Source: Linnemannia elongata (taxonomy: Eukaryota; Mortierellomycota; Mortierellomycetes; Mortierellales; Mortierellaceae). Taken from it: a stretch of DNA of 64,000 nucleotides. How positions within the stretch are numbered: the stretch's first letter is position 1; each line of letters begins with the position of its first letter. Positions 31,101-42,950 of this stretch are shown here, piece after piece. The notes under the pieces were generated by a model. It had not been told where the DNA came from. It saw nothing but the letters and a program-made list of their open reading frames with translations, and searched no databases. A program made the translations under genes and the position numbers. The stretch is taken from assembly GCA_036320915.1 (NCBI GenBank), contig JAXBDG010000002.1:1984001-2048000 (forward strand), given 5' to 3'.

Positions 31101-34100
31101 AGAGGACCCCGCGTATTGCTGATCTCGACTGGGTGACTAGGAGTTCTGACATTCTGGGAGATTTGTTTGAAACGAACGACTATACAGCCTCAAATCACCA
31201 GGAAGACCATCACCATGTTGCTCCTCCCGTCTTGGGCGGAGGATTTTCGTCGGCAGGTGGCAGGACACTTGATACTATTTCGTCCGCTACTCTCGCAAGA
31301 GTAAGTGGCATGTTAGCCGACGACGATGATGGCAAGGGCCGGAAGGATTTAGAACCAGAGAGCATGGTCCCGGAACAGCAGCCCGCGCACATCGGAGGTT
31401 CCGGCGGGTTTGGTGGTTTCTCATCTGCCGGCAAAAAACCGCTTCCTCAAATCTCAGCTGCGGCCAAGGAGAAGGCGATGCGGATGATGTTGAATTCCGA
31501 CATGTATATCGATGGGAGTGGCTTTCAGGAGAATACTCGTGCCGCCGCTCTTCCATTCGGCAGTGCACCACCTCCTGCTGAACAGCGTGGGTCCATGCCA
31601 CCCCATATCGGAGCGGGCGGGTTCTCGTCGGGGAGTGACAAGAAGCTTGTCCCAGTTTCCAATGCAGCTGTTGAGAGATGGTCGGAGGATCTTTCTGAGG
31701 AGAGCGGTGAGATTGGCGTACGACCTGGACCTGCGCCACAGCAACTAGGAGGGTTCTCATCCGGGAGCGGCAGGAAACTTGCACCGATCTCCAAGGCAGC
31801 CGTGGATAGGTGGTCGAAGGAGTTCTCTGAGATTGATGGTGATGCTGCTGGAGGGCGAGTGAGTTTGGTGTCGACTACCACGCCAACCACTGGGACGCTG
31901 GGAGGGTTCTCTTCTGGTGGTGGAAAGAAACTTGCACCAATATCTAAGGCTGCTATGGATAAGTGGTCCAAAGAGCTTGCTAAGGATGTGAATGTCGATG
32001 GTGATGGTCTGGAGAGTTCGGCACCGACTGTTACGCCAGTCAGCGGAACTTTGGGAGGATTTTCGTCCGGCGGTGGGAAGAAACTTGCACAAGTTTCCAA
32101 GACAGCCATGGACAAGTGGTCCAAGGAACTTACAAAGGACGCGGAAGTTACCGGATCTCACAGAGCATCAGAGCCAGGACGACCTCATGCTCCAACAACA
32201 CTACCGCTCGAAGTGGGCTTTGCTTCGGGAACTGGAAAAGTATTGGCGCCCATATCGAAAACTGCTCAAGCCCGCGCCTACAGTTTCTTGGAGCTCGAGC
32301 AGCCGGCCGCTCTTCAGGAGACCACTGCTGTCAATACGTCTGCTACCCATGGCAGCCTTTCTCTATCAGCATCGACATCGCCATCAGGATTAGGATCCTC
32401 AAGTTCAACTTCGTCCTTTGGACCTCCGCACGTCCCTTCCCAGCCTCCAATCTCGACCCATATGCTGAACTTGAAGATGAAAACGCTGCGGGGCTCATCC
32501 AAAAGTCCACTCTCACTCCCTGGTCACATGAGGCCTGTGTTGAAGTCTGGAGTTACGCCTTTCAAGTCTCCTGTACAGTTCAAGTCACCTTTACGAACTC
32601 CTCTTCGGCCATCAATTTCCGAATCTGCGAATGCTACAGCCTCCGTTCATAATGGCGATCCAGGCAGCAATGGAAGCGGTACACTTCAAGATTCCTCAAC
32701 TTCTATTCCAGGCATTCAGGCAAGCGGACCAAAAAAACCGACAACAAAGCGGCTCTTTCTCCATCCAACGGCTCGCGCAACACCCACTACCCCTATCCCC
32801 AGTCCTGTACAACCTCTCATAGCGGTGCAACCTTTTCCCGCGCACTCTTATTCTCCAGTCTTTAACCTGAAAGGTGGGTTGGCGCGACATCATTGATATG
32901 GTATTCAATATTGAGGTCAATTTCACAGGAGAGGTAACCAGAGCAAATTCTTGCATAATTATTAGCCCAAGGAGTGAGAACCAATCTCAGGAACACTCTT
33001 AGCACTCCTAAGCAGCGGACGACCCAGGAGTTGATTGACCGTGGATTGTAAGTGAACTCTAGGACGCATCTGATAACGAACATGTATTAGTTGTGTAAAA
33101 GTCACCTCTTATTAATACGAATCCTCCAACTCTAAACTACAGGCCTGAAGGAGCGATGCTCATGACCTTCGAGCAGGCCCGGCACCATCGCTTTGACGGA
33201 TGGGGTGTGGACGATGCTTATGAGGAGCTGTTATCGCTAGGAGCTAAGGCAGATCTACTTTCACGAGCATGGCTTTTAAACCATTATGGACAAGTGGTGT
33301 GGAAGCTGGCGTGCTATGTTCGCACATGGCCAGACTATTTTATTTCCTCCACACCTGAGCCTTCGACGTGGTTCTGCCAAGCCAAGGTCTTGGATCAACT
33401 GGCTTACCGATACGAGCGGGAGGTGAACAGGGCTGAGCGTCCGGCGTTGCGCAAGATTGTGGAGGGAGATGAGTCCGCTGCAAAGCATATGGTGCTTGTC
33501 ATTGCAAGCATATCCAAGGTGGAACAGACCTCGGATGAAGAAGTCAGTACGGCGCTGAAGAACCCATGGAAGGTTCTCGTCTCTGATGGGTGGTATAGCA
33601 TCCCTGCAGTACTCGATCCTTGCCTGATCAGAGCGGTTGAAGGAGGCAAACTGAAGGTTGGAAGCAAGGTGCACGTGTGTCGGGCAAAGCTGAGTGGCGC
33701 TGAAAGTGGAGTTGCTATTCTGGAGCTGGCAGGCGCAGGATCGGAATCGACAACTGTATCAATCGTTCTTCAGGCCAACAGTACCCGGCTCGCCAGATGG
33801 GATACCAAGCTGGGATTTCAGAGAGCTCCGTTGATCTGGACAAAGCGACTGCGATCCATTGTGCCGGAAGGTGGTCTTGTCCCTGGATTGGATGTGGTTG
33901 TGTTGAGGAAGTATCCGGTCCTGTACCTCGAGACACTGGAAGATGGTGTCACCAAGATCAAGCGCACGGCGAAAGAGGAGTCTAGAGCTGTGGAGGCGCA
34001 CCTAGACAAGATTCAGCAACGCTATCAGGACATGGTCCGCGAGGTTGAGAAGGAATTTGCCTCAGAGATGGATGCGGAGGGCAGGTCATCAAGCCGAGTT

Positions 34101-35183
34101 CAGGAGGAGATTATGACGAGAGCGCAGGATATTCAGACCGAGTCTGCGGCTCGGAATGTGATCCCGCTCTTTAGCATCCGTGTTGGCAATTATCGACACG
34201 GTGGCAATTGTGATGACGATGACATGGATGAGAATGGGCGCATCCAGGAGGCACTGATTACGTTCTGGCATGATGAATATTCTCATTACCAAGAAGGACA
34301 CCGCATCCGGGTAAGGTCATTGTCTCATTCCTCATGGCATTGTTTTAATACTTGTGTCAGTTGCTCAACTAACTATGTTGTCGTGTTTAATTCCCTTCGA
34401 TATCTGTAGATGACTGCTCTGATGTCCAAGAAACTGAGCCGTGAGTACGGATTGGAGGATGTAATCCAGCTGGCGGGAACTAGGATGACTACAGTGCAAG
34501 AAATGCCAACAGAGCCAGACACTATGCTCTTGACCAGCTATCGACCACGGACCGTCGTCCCTTGCGCTGAGGTTGGAGGCCTATCTCTTGGCACTGAGAT
34601 GGACCTAGTCCTCGTCATTCTTGGTATGTTTTCAACAAATTTTTTGGTTGGCTTTAACTGATGAAATCTGTCCGACCAAGTTATCGTTGTTGTCAACTGA
34701 CCGGTTGAACCTTCTCGGTATTTGTTCATAATAGCGGTGGGTGAGAGTGCAGTTCATTCCAACAAGGCTTATTTTATTGCAACTGATGCGACTCGACGAC
34801 TGTTGCTTGTGGAGCATCAACTCTCTTCGTTGCTCGCTGAGGACGGCAATCGTCTATTACCGTCATTCCTCAAGGTCCAGAACAGGATTTTGATGGCCAA
34901 TAGCCGGTTCAGGATGCGGGACCACAAGCTGGATCTGGAGATAGTGTCGTCTACAATGAGTTATACCCAGGTCACAACTGCACCGTCTCTCAGTAGCGGT
35001 AGCGGTGTTAGTGGTGGTGCTGGATGGCCGAGCTATGCTCTGGCGTCTTTGCAGAGACTGAACGTGATGGTTAGTGAGCCGGATAAGGGTGTGCAAGGGG
35101 ATGATGGTCATGGAAGAGAGACTTTCTCGGAACTAATGGATCGTGCCAACGCTATTCTGAGAGAGCTGCACCCTTCGTTGTAA
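28174..35183 (+). CDS. BRCA2: BRCA2 / Brh2-type recombination mediator
   Basis: Seven exons close in phase: 28174..28638, 28741..28809, 28907..32873, 32972..33047, 33143..34310, 34410..34623 and 34735..35183 (about 2,135 aa). Eight BRC-like motifs, which bind Rad51, start near residues 773, 957, 1014, 1082, 1126, 1177, 1228 and 1282. Typical ones read GGFSSGSGRKLAPISKAAVD and GGFSSGGGKKLAQVSKTAMD. The C-terminal ~640 residues form the BRCA2 DNA-binding domain: helical part, OB1 (VLVSDGWYSIPAVLDPCL) and OB2 start (ANSTRLARWDTKLGF), both close to animal BRCA2, then a short Glu/Arg-rich Tower-like part and OB3 (MTALMSKKLSREYG onward). The protein loads Rad51 onto single-stranded DNA in homologous recombination. 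The N-terminus is Asn/Ser-rich from a CAA repeat. Exon 1 and its start are least certain. Confidence 0.93.
28212..28268 (+). repeat. CAA/CAG trinucleotide repeat in BRCA2 exon 1
   Basis: An imperfect CAACAG/CAACAA array lies inside the proposed first coding exon. In the annotated frame it gives an Asn/Ser run. In another frame it would give poly-Gln. It is a likely site of length variation. Confidence 0.8.
31241..32305 (+). repeat. Coding tandem array of BRC-like units
   Basis: Seven BRC-like units are packed here inside BRCA2. The distances between units 5, 6 and 7 are exactly 51 codons (153 bp), and their nucleotide sequences are also similar, which indicates duplication within the gene. 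One further unit lies alone at about 30689-30772. Confidence 0.85.
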
Positions 35184-35702
35184 ATTGCTAGTCCCCTTTT
35201 TTGTTAGTAGACTGTGAGGAGGGTTGCGGTGTCCATGCGGTAATGAATTCCTACTGTCACATTTCTCTAGTTCTAGTTGATGGATACTCGAGAACGCCGT
35301 TACTGTTGACAGATGTCTTGGAGGGTGCTTGTGAGGAAGAAAAGGGTAGGATCGCTTCCAGTTTGTTACACTGTCGATGTGTTGAAACAGCCCTCTCATT
35401 TTGGGAAAACGGTCATCCTCCACCAGCTTTGCGTTGTTTCTCCTCTGTCAATCAGTGCCCTCCCAGTCCATAATTTTGAGCACATGCCGCTTTCCCATCG
35501 GCTATCTTTTTACCAGAGAAGCTGATGCAAGAACAAAATTCGCTTTTTTATTAAAAGCCCACGTCGTTCAATGCAACAGACTCTGAAGAGTGAGCAACAC
35601 CACAGTTGTGGAAGGGGAAATGAGGAATCGATACTTTTCTGGGACAGGTCCCAGAGAATACTATATTTTTATGCATCCGAAACTGGTGGGAATCACCTTC
35701 CT
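35184..35702. other. Convergent 3' region BRCA2 / chitinase
   Basis: No gene is seen. It lies between two stop codons facing each other and presumably holds both 3' untranslated regions. Confidence 0.4.
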
Positions 35703-36711
35703 TCAGCAGACACCATTATCCTTCCAAGCACCCCACTCAGTCCCCGAAGGAGTCTCACCATGTGTCCACCACTTGTTCGTCCACAACCGCCCATTATATA
35801 CAACCTTCCTTTCCGGCTGACCATACACCACTGTCGAATTCCAGGCCCCAACACCATAGCAAACACACGCAGCACTCGAACAATGGATCTGGTTCAACAC
35901 CGTCAACAGTTCATCCTTGTAATCCATCTGCGATTCCCACATGAACAGACCCTTCAACCCCTGCAAACGTGCAAAATCGACCTTGAGCGACATGGATGTT
36001 GGATCATCGTAGGAGATATACATCGAGTCGGATTCACGGAACAGCCAGGGCGTCTTGGTCGTGTTGTCCCAGTATCGCTTCCATCCTGCTGCAGGGATTG
36101 TAAAACTATCGTCGATGAGGATGTGCTCGCGGATCTCGCCCCAGTTCCAGAACCCCCAGTACTGAGCACCTTCATCACAGAGAGCAAAAGTCGCGTTGGA
36201 ATCCGAAGGTCCCCCCTTAGGCGCAACACCAGTATGAGGCGCATACTGCGTGACCGGATCTCGAGTGTTCATGTTCACAGTTGTCGTGAACGCACGTCCA
36301 TAGAAGGGTGTACCTAACGCAATCTTATCCTTGGGCCATCCAGCAGCCGTCCAAGTGTCAACTGCTTGTTGTGCCGATAAAGGGTCCCCAGGAGCAGGAG
36401 CATTATACAGAGGCGCATTAGGTCCAGTCGAAGTACTCCAAGGTCCATGGACATCATAGACCATAATGTTGACCCAGTCAAAGACTGGGATGAAGGCTTG
36501 GACGTCTGTCAAAGAGTTACCATCAGCGCCGGCCCAGGGGAAGATGGAAACTGCAGAGGTAATGGTTTTGTGGTTGGTGGGGAACTCGAGGTCCATTTGC
36601 ACACGGACTTCTTGAAGAAGGAGAAGGTAGTTGGCTGTATCGTTGGGTGAAACGGTATTGCAGATTGCTCCTGGGCGTCCCGGAAACTCCCAGTCAATAT
36701 CCAGACCCTGC

Positions 36712-36744
<33 letters not shown>

Positions 36745-37388
36745 GCAGGCATACATATGGTCAATAATCCACTGGGTCTCTACTATCCTTTCCTCAGCTC
36801 CGACGCAAAAAAATATAATCGTGATTTCAAGTCAATGCTTACATCCATGTTCCAGCCATTAGGTACAGTCGCATTATCTCCAAGTGTGTTGGTACGCAAG
36901 AAAGTCATGGCGCTTTCGATCCACTTCTTGCGCTTGACAGGATCTGCCGCAACCTCAGAGAATGTCTGCGACCCGTACCAGCCGCCGATCGACATGATGA
37001 TCTTGACACCATTTGCATGTCCTCTTCGGACCAGTTCCTTGATCTTGGGACCCTCGGTAGCATAATCAACGTAGACCAAATAGGGGTCCGGTGCGCCCTT
37101 CCACATTGCTCCGAATGCACTAAAATAAATGCAGCATGAAAATTAAAGCTGTTAGAGAGGAGTAAAAAAAAAAGAGTAGGACCGTAGAAGATCATACAAG
37201 TTAAGGAGTAATACTTACTAGTTGATGTGAGTATACTTGCTAAAGTCAAACTGGTCGATGGGGAAGCCGTGCAATGGCTCAAAGTAACCAATGACGGCCT
37301 TGTCGCCCTTGGTAGTAGGCGATAACATTGGGGCAGCCAATGTTACTGCCACGCCGATGGCCACGAGGATAATGGTAGTGAACTTCAT
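35703..37388 (-). CDS. Secreted GH18 chitinase with C-terminal chitin-binding module
   Basis: Three exons, 37388..37219, 37119..36843 and 36707..35703, close in phase and give 483 aa. A signal peptide covers about residues 1-19 (MKFTTIILVAIGVAVTLAAP). The GH18 barrel starts at VIGYFEPLHGFPIDQFDFSK and includes KIIMSIGGW. The catalytic D-x2-D-x-D-x-E motif reads MDGLDIDWEFPG, with the catalytic Glu, and is split by intron 2. NIMVYDVHGPW and GLKGLFMWESQMDYKD complete the barrel. The last ~45 residues (VVYGQPERKVVYNGRLWTNK and WWTHGETPSG) resemble a CBM5/12 chitin-binding module. It hydrolyses chitin outside the cell, for wall remodelling or nutrition. Intron 2 holds a run of 28 T on the coding strand just before the acceptor. 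Confidence 0.93.
36716..36743 (+). repeat. Homopolymer A28 in chitinase intron 2
   Basis: Poly-A on the plus strand, poly-T on the gene strand. It lies directly upstream of the TACTTGCAG acceptor, so it acts as an exaggerated polypyrimidine tract. Confidence 0.85.
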
Positions 37389-38571
37389 GTGGAGGGTAAA
37401 AGTGAAACAAATGAAGAGGAGGGAAGGGAAAAGGCGGTTGCGATGAAGGAAAGGAGAGAGTCGGAGAGAGTGAACACAACTAGGCGCACAGGTCGTATGC
37501 AACGAGCGTAGAGATGGAAAGAAAAAACCAGTTCTTTGTTTTTTGGGGGGAGTGATACAAGCGATAGTTTTATATGCTTTCGATGGTGGCGTCACCTCTG
37601 TGCACCAGGAAAGAAAAAAGCAACGCCAGTCAGTGCGCCGCGCCGTCTCTTTGCCAAAAAAGAGGAAAAGAGAATGAATATCCGGGTAATGTCTTTTGTC
37701 CCTCTTTCCTCCACGCAAACAGAAAAAATAAAGTTCAACGAAATTGCGTGGCATGCACGATAATCTTGCATGTTTGTTTACTTTGTTGTTGTCATCGATG
37801 CAAGCGCCGCCGCACATGACATATGGTCCACCTCTAACCGCCAAACTGCTTTTAATTCTGCTTACCCTTCCCTCTTCCAATGATCGATCCTTTGTCTATA
37901 GCTACCTTACCAACTGCGCATGCATGCATGTCTGCAGGGCTTTCTACTTTCTTGTCTCTAGAAATTCTAGCCGCCAAAATCACAACTGCTCAGTCTTAAC
38001 TAACTGACTCTTGGCACACCACATGACAGATGGCTGAGAGTGGAGGTTTTAATGTTCAGGTCATTTACACTGGTAGCCATAGTTGCTGGAAAGGAAAGGG
38101 GCAATATGAACGGATAGCACTAAGGTCAGTTGATAGGAGGCTATAATGCCGAAGATGAGGACGTTGTTCGCCGCATTTACGCCACGCCCCATAGAGCCTC
38201 TCCTTGCTTTTCTCCGAGGGTATGTTGGATGTTTACTGGCCACTGAGCCATTTAGACGGATGGTTTGGTCTGGCCATTCTTGGTCCTTATTGCCTGAACA
38301 AGCAACATCGGTACATAGCAACAGCCGCAGAGTCTTGACGTTCTGTTTTCGTGAGTGTGTCCAACAGAACAATACCAATGGTGTTGTCGAGTCAATTCCG
38401 ACCTGCCCTTTTTGGCGTCACCCTTGATCTTTGACCCTACAGCAGCGCCCGCGGTTCCATGTAGCATCACAGGGTCAATGTTTTCTTTGGGTGACTAGGT
38501 CTACATATCAATGCAGTAAAGGGGCGGAAAGCGTATGATCAGTGAAATGAACTGAACTTTATGAAAGTTAT
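37389..38571. other. Upstream region of the chitinase; no gene seen
   Basis: About 1.2 kb without a supported coding region. Open frames here lack family features and contain homopolymer-rich parts. Confidence 0.35.
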
Positions 38572-38591
38572 TGCATAGACATTCTGTTATT

Positions 38592-39316
38592 TCAAACAAA
38601 CCCTTGAGACAATGTACTTACTTTTACGTCTTTTGCAGCGTCCAACACACAATCAAAATAAAGAGTCTCTGTCTTGGCCTCTACTGTTGGATTTGCCCAT
38701 GTAGGTCGAGCTTCATAGGCATGACGGATAATAGGTGGCGGGTCGGTACTTGCCTTGGTCTTGGACCTTTGCAGGGCGTATCGAGTTACTCTTTCAATCC
38801 GAAGGTCTTCGTCCTTCTTCATCCAGTTCATAAACGCGGTGTCGGCACTTTTTCTTGCCTCGTGAAGCTCTGCCTCCTCCTGATTTTCGTGATTGGACTT
38901 TGCTCGGTTTGCTTTGATCCTCTGTACTGTTTTGTTCATGTGGAGTAAGAATCAAGAGTGTTAAGAAGTGAGAAAATAGCAGTTTAATTCCTTCTTGTCC
39001 ATAAGGAACTTTATATGCCTGAGTAGGGACAAGAGCATGGTTCAGCCACTTCTTATATAAGAACGAAAAGAGAACAAAAGGAAATGCTCACATTTAAGAA
39101 ACTCACCCAAAACGTTACAGTTTGACCTTCATCCCTTTCGCCGGATTTGATACCTTCAGGAACATGGATAGGCGAGTAATGCCGTTTTTTCTCAGCTATA
39201 ACCATATCTGCCGCTTCTCCTTCTGCTCTTCTCCGGCTCCTTGAAGTACTCGCTCGTATCAGCCAGTCGCCTTGTTGCTCTCGCCTGGATGATGCCTGTC
39301 CAATGTCCTTCGTCAT
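38592..39316 (-). CDS. Small hypothetical protein, two or three exons
   Basis: Exon 1 (39316..39107) encodes MTKDIGQASSRREQQGDWLI and ends TVTFW before a clean GTGAGT donor. Exon 2 begins at about 38921 (…CAGTACAG acceptor, phase 0) with RIKANRAKSNHENQEEAELH. It continues through a charged helix with AFMNWMKKDEDLRIERV and an ending WANPTVEAKTETLYFDCVLD. A GTAAGT donor follows at about 38627, so a short last exon may exist near 38535-38555. Otherwise the frame stops at 38592. The predicted protein is about 175-180 aa, basic, with a coiled-coil-like middle. I do not recognise the family. Matched splice sites and protein-like composition support a real gene. Confidence 0.5.
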
Positions 39317-39661
39317 CTACATTACGACTGAAATTCCGCGCAGGATGAGAGGAAGGAGGCTCTTGGACATTAGGGAAACGTCAATGGGAAAAAATCAATC
39401 CAATGGAAAAAGGGAGGGGGACTCGAATACCTTAAACGTTCTTCAGGCAACGAAAGTGGGTGCTGGTGTTGGGCGTGACGCAAAAAATGATCGAGTCTCT
39501 ATGATGAGGGTGTATTTCCTCTCGGATCACTCTCCCACCATCACCACAACCACCTCTTCCTCTTTTATCCCTGTGACAAAAACCACCTTCGCTGTATTCA
39601 CTTTTGTACACCGTCCCTCTTCCTTCCTCAGGTACGAAACGCGAAATGAGGAATTGCAATG

Positions 39662-39697
<36 letters not shown>

Positions 39698-40130
39698 AGA
39701 GATATGGTGAAAAAGGAGTGGCAGTATGCTCATGCGGCACACCTATTTGTTTTGAATTATATAAGTAGAGTAAAGGAGAGTAGGGGTGATTTTGTATTAG
39801 GGATATCAAGGGAAAAAACGAAGGATATAGAAGGGAGATCGAAGGGTCGGTGGCGCCATTGTCACTCAATATTTCGCTCACATTTTTTTCCATGGAGCTT
39901 GTCATGGATACGCATAGGGGCATTGGGGTTTTGTATAGGATGGGATGGCATGCATGGAGCAAATCCAAGGAAGCAACTAGCAAAAAGGTAATGGGGAGTG
40001 TGAATATGAAAGAGTTCGGTTGGAGCGGGTTGGTGAGAAGGAAGGCGATGAGTACGAGGTAGTGTAAAGACAAGAGCAAGAACAATGAACAACTTTGACA
40101 GATGCACTTGCTTAGCAACATCATAGGCTT
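39317..40130. other. Gene-free region left of the inverted duplication
   Basis: There is no supported gene. It contains a run of about 29 A (39666-39694). The longest open frame on the minus strand crosses this homopolymer and is not convincing. Confidence 0.4.
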
Positions 40131-40515
40131 CCTACCCTTGCTTATGCTGGCGACTGAACCAGCCAGAGGCCAATTGACCTGCAACTATACAGCGAAACAC
40201 GCACACGTACATGTATACACCGTACATTTGCATAGGAATAGATACTTTTGTGTTACATGCCTTGCGCAAAAAGCAAAGAAAAAAAAGTCAACACAGAGAT
40301 ACAAACACCTCGCGCCATGCCCCATTCCACCACCATCGCCATCCATACAGTCCTACACATCATCCTCAAATTACATGCTTTCAACTGTGTTTTTCTTGTT
40401 TTTATTGTTCTTCATTAATCGAAAGATGGGGATAGGGTTCATTATTCATAAAGAGGAAGAGGTTCAGGTGGAGACGACCATCGAAACCAGCGTGTACCCT
40501 GTAGACATCCATCCC

Positions 40516-41520
40516 TTAGTGCTTGGGCTTGGGCTCAGGCTTGCCAGTCTTTCCGGGCTTGTGGGGGACGGACTTGGTAGGCTTTCCAGGCTTGTGGGAG
40601 ACAGGCTTGCGAAGCTTGTGGGAGACAGGCTTGCGAAGCTTGTGGGAGACAGGCTTGCGAAGCTTGTGGGAGACAGGCTTGCCAGGCTTTCCATGCTTGT
40701 GGGGGACAGACTTGCCAGGCTTGCCAGGCTTGTGAGAGACGGGCTTGTGAGCCTTGTGGGCCTTGTGGACCTTGTGGGCCTTGGATTCCTTGGGGTCCTT
40801 AGGGCCCTTGGAGTCCTTGGAGTCCTTGGAGTCCTTGGGGTCCTTAGGGTCCTTGGGGTCCTTAGGGTCCTTGGAGTCCTTAGGATCCTTGGGGGTGGGC
40901 TTGGGCTGTCCGATGGTAGGAGCGGCAGGGGTGGGCTTGGGCTGGCCCGGGGTAGGAGCGACGGCAGTGGCCAAGTGCTCCCCCTCCTCATCCTTGGCAT
41001 CGTCCTCAAGAGCGCGAGGCTTCAATGGCTTATGAGGCTCCTTTCCAGGCTTTCCAGGCTTGTGAGGGACATGCTTGTGAGCTTTGGGGTCCTTTGGGGT
41101 AGGCTTGGGGTCCTTAGGGTCCTTAGGACCCTTTGGGGTGGGCTTGAGGTGGCCAGGGGTAGGAGCGGCAGCAGCGGCCAAGTACTCCCCCTCCTCATCC
41201 TCGGCATCGTCCTCAAGAGCGCGAGGCTTCAATGGCTTATGAGGCTCCTTTCCAGGCTTGCCAGGCTTGTGGTGGGCAAGCTTTCCAGGCTTATGAGGGA
41301 CAGGCTTGTGGGCCTTGTGGGCCTTGGGGTCCTTGGGGTCCTTGGGGTGGCCTGGCGCAGCGGCGGCACCGGCGGGGGTGTCGACAGGTTCGGCCGCGCG
41401 GATCTCGAGAGAGGAGGCAAAGGAGGCCGATGGCTCCGGGACGGGGAGGGAGAGAGTCGATTGGAGGAGCGTCAAGCTGACCAAAAGAGATAAAACGACG
41501 GAAGAGGATGAGAACTTCAT
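40516..41520 (-). CDS. Secreted Lys/Pro/His-rich repeat protein, copy A
   Basis: A single exon of 334 aa. A clear signal peptide (MKFSSSSVVLSLLVSLTLLQ, about residues 1-24) is followed by a low-complexity polycationic protein. Two long units each end EPHKPLKPRALEDD plus an acidic stretch (DEEGEYLAA / DEEGEHLAT), and between them lie HKPGKPGK and PTPKDPK motifs. Then comes a DPK/DSK tandem array, an AHK-x-HK block and a C-terminal array of KPVSHKLR units (four copies here). No enzyme domain is visible. Wall-associated or metal/anion-binding roles are possible but unproven. A TATA box lies 97-104 bp upstream of the ATG. The copy at 46048 is nearly identical but differs in repeat numbers. Confidence 0.85.
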   Translation of the reverse strand: MKFSSSSVVLSLLVSLTLLQSTLSLPVPEPSASFASSLEIRAAEPVDTPAGAAAAPGHPKDPKDPKAHKAHKPVPHKPGKLAHHKPGKPGKEPHKPLKPRALEDDAEDEEGEYLAAAAAPTPGHLKPTPKGPKDPKDPKPTPKDPKAHKHVPHKPGKPGKEPHKPLKPRALEDDAKDEEGEHLATAVAPTPGQPKPTPAAPTIGQPKPTPKDPKDSKDPKDPKDPKDPKDSKDSKDSKGPKDPKESKAHKVHKAHKAHKPVSHKPGKPGKSVPHKHGKPGKPVSHKLRKPVSHKLRKPVSHKLRKPVSHKPGKPTKSVPHKPGKTGKPEPKPKH

Positions 41521-41617
41521 GTTTGCTGTTGCTAGGTGTTCAGAGGTGAAAAGTAGTTGGAAGTGGTGAGATTGATCAAGTAAGGAATAAAGAAAAACAC
41601 GAGCGAAGGTACCTTCC

Positions 41618-41624
41618 TTTTATA
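41618..41624 (-). promoter_or_regulatory. TATA box of K/P/H-rich protein gene, copy A
   Basis: TATAAAA on the minus strand, about 100 bp upstream of the ATG, in the context AAGTATAAAAGGAAGG. It is identical to the mirror site in the right arm. Confidence 0.6.
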
Positions 41625-42580
41625 CTTCGTCTGGCCGAAAAGTAGTTCGACTATGGATACTGGAAAAGAAGGGTCCAAGGTGCGCGTGGCGGTGAGAAAG
41701 TTGGGGTAAAAAAAAATAGCAAGGCCCAGATCTACGCGCCCGGATAGGATGGATAATATCTACCTTGTCTAAATTGGTTTTTTGGGCTGTCCCAAACAGT
41801 TTAATAGCAAGTGAGGGTGGGTCCTGGCAAAAGCCTAGTGTGAGAACATGGCAGTGCCAATTCATGCCTTTCCTTGCTCCATTGAAAATGACATGTACTC
41901 TGACAGAAATAGGTAAAGAGTGCCTTGCATTGGCATTGGTGGAGAGGCTCGAATGGACATTTGTGGCCAACTGGACTTGCACAATACACATCGCACCAGT
42001 ACGCGAGGCGTTGTTAGCACTATTCTATTTTACACAAAAACAAAAAAAAAAAAAAAAAAAAAATGCAACTGAACAGCACACATGCCGGCAGAATCATGGA
42101 TTCCCCATTTACACTAGCCTGTCGCCTTTTTTAGTTGCCTCAGTGCACAATCTTTTGATCCTATCCACTCAACACCCCCTTGTTCCTATGGCCCCTCTCT
42201 TATCGTTGTTCCTCGACGCCAAGACTGCAGCCTTTTATGAATAAAAAGAAAGGATAAAACGGTTTGATCTAGCCTTGTGAGGCCGAAAAGTGGTCGACGT
42301 ATTGGTTGTTGACAACAACAACGGAATTCAGTTGGGTCGATTGAACACGGCCATGCATGCCTCTTGTTTGATATCTCATCAAAGGTTATGCAAAAGTGTA
42401 CAAAGACGTTTTGCCTGTGGTATTCAAAAAAAAAAGTACAGCATTGGAATGAGTTCACTTGCAAAGCCATTGGCACAAATGCAAGCAGGCAGCCATACTA
42501 CTACATATGAGTGAGTGTACTGCACCTCACGGGACCTCCTTTGACCTCATTTGTACCATTTGTACCGGGGTACAGAAGCC

Positions 42581-42613
<33 letters not shown>

Positions 42614-42950
42614 AAAAAGGTCAAAGTTTGATCCGTGCGAAAAATTAAAAAAGCCCCCGATTTGAGGCGACAAAAGGGGAGGATGCAATAGATGAACACG
42701 CACGAGGAGAAAACCAAAAGAAAAATGGAGCCCAGCCGTTCAGGGTCCAAAAGCCGCTAATTGATGCAGGGTCAGATAAAGTTTCTACTTTGTATTTTTG
42801 CAGGTTAAAAATAGCCTGTAGACGGATACCCTTCCTTTGTTTATCATATCAAGATAGAAGAGAGGAGGTGGGGGGGAGAAGCATGTCATTTGGCTTGGCA
42901 TTTTGAGAACAGGTGCACGTATGCAGCAGCAGTCAGCAGCTATGGATGAG

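Noticed and set aside
39432..40184. 250-codon minus-strand open frame next to the inverted duplication
   Set aside because: It crosses a 29-base homopolymer, has no domain, and lacks splice or start context.
40516..41009. Long plus-strand open frames antisense to the K/P/H-rich genes (Leu/Gly-rich)
   Set aside because: They are shadows of the repetitive codons on the coding strand. The true strand has the signal peptide, TATA box and leader.
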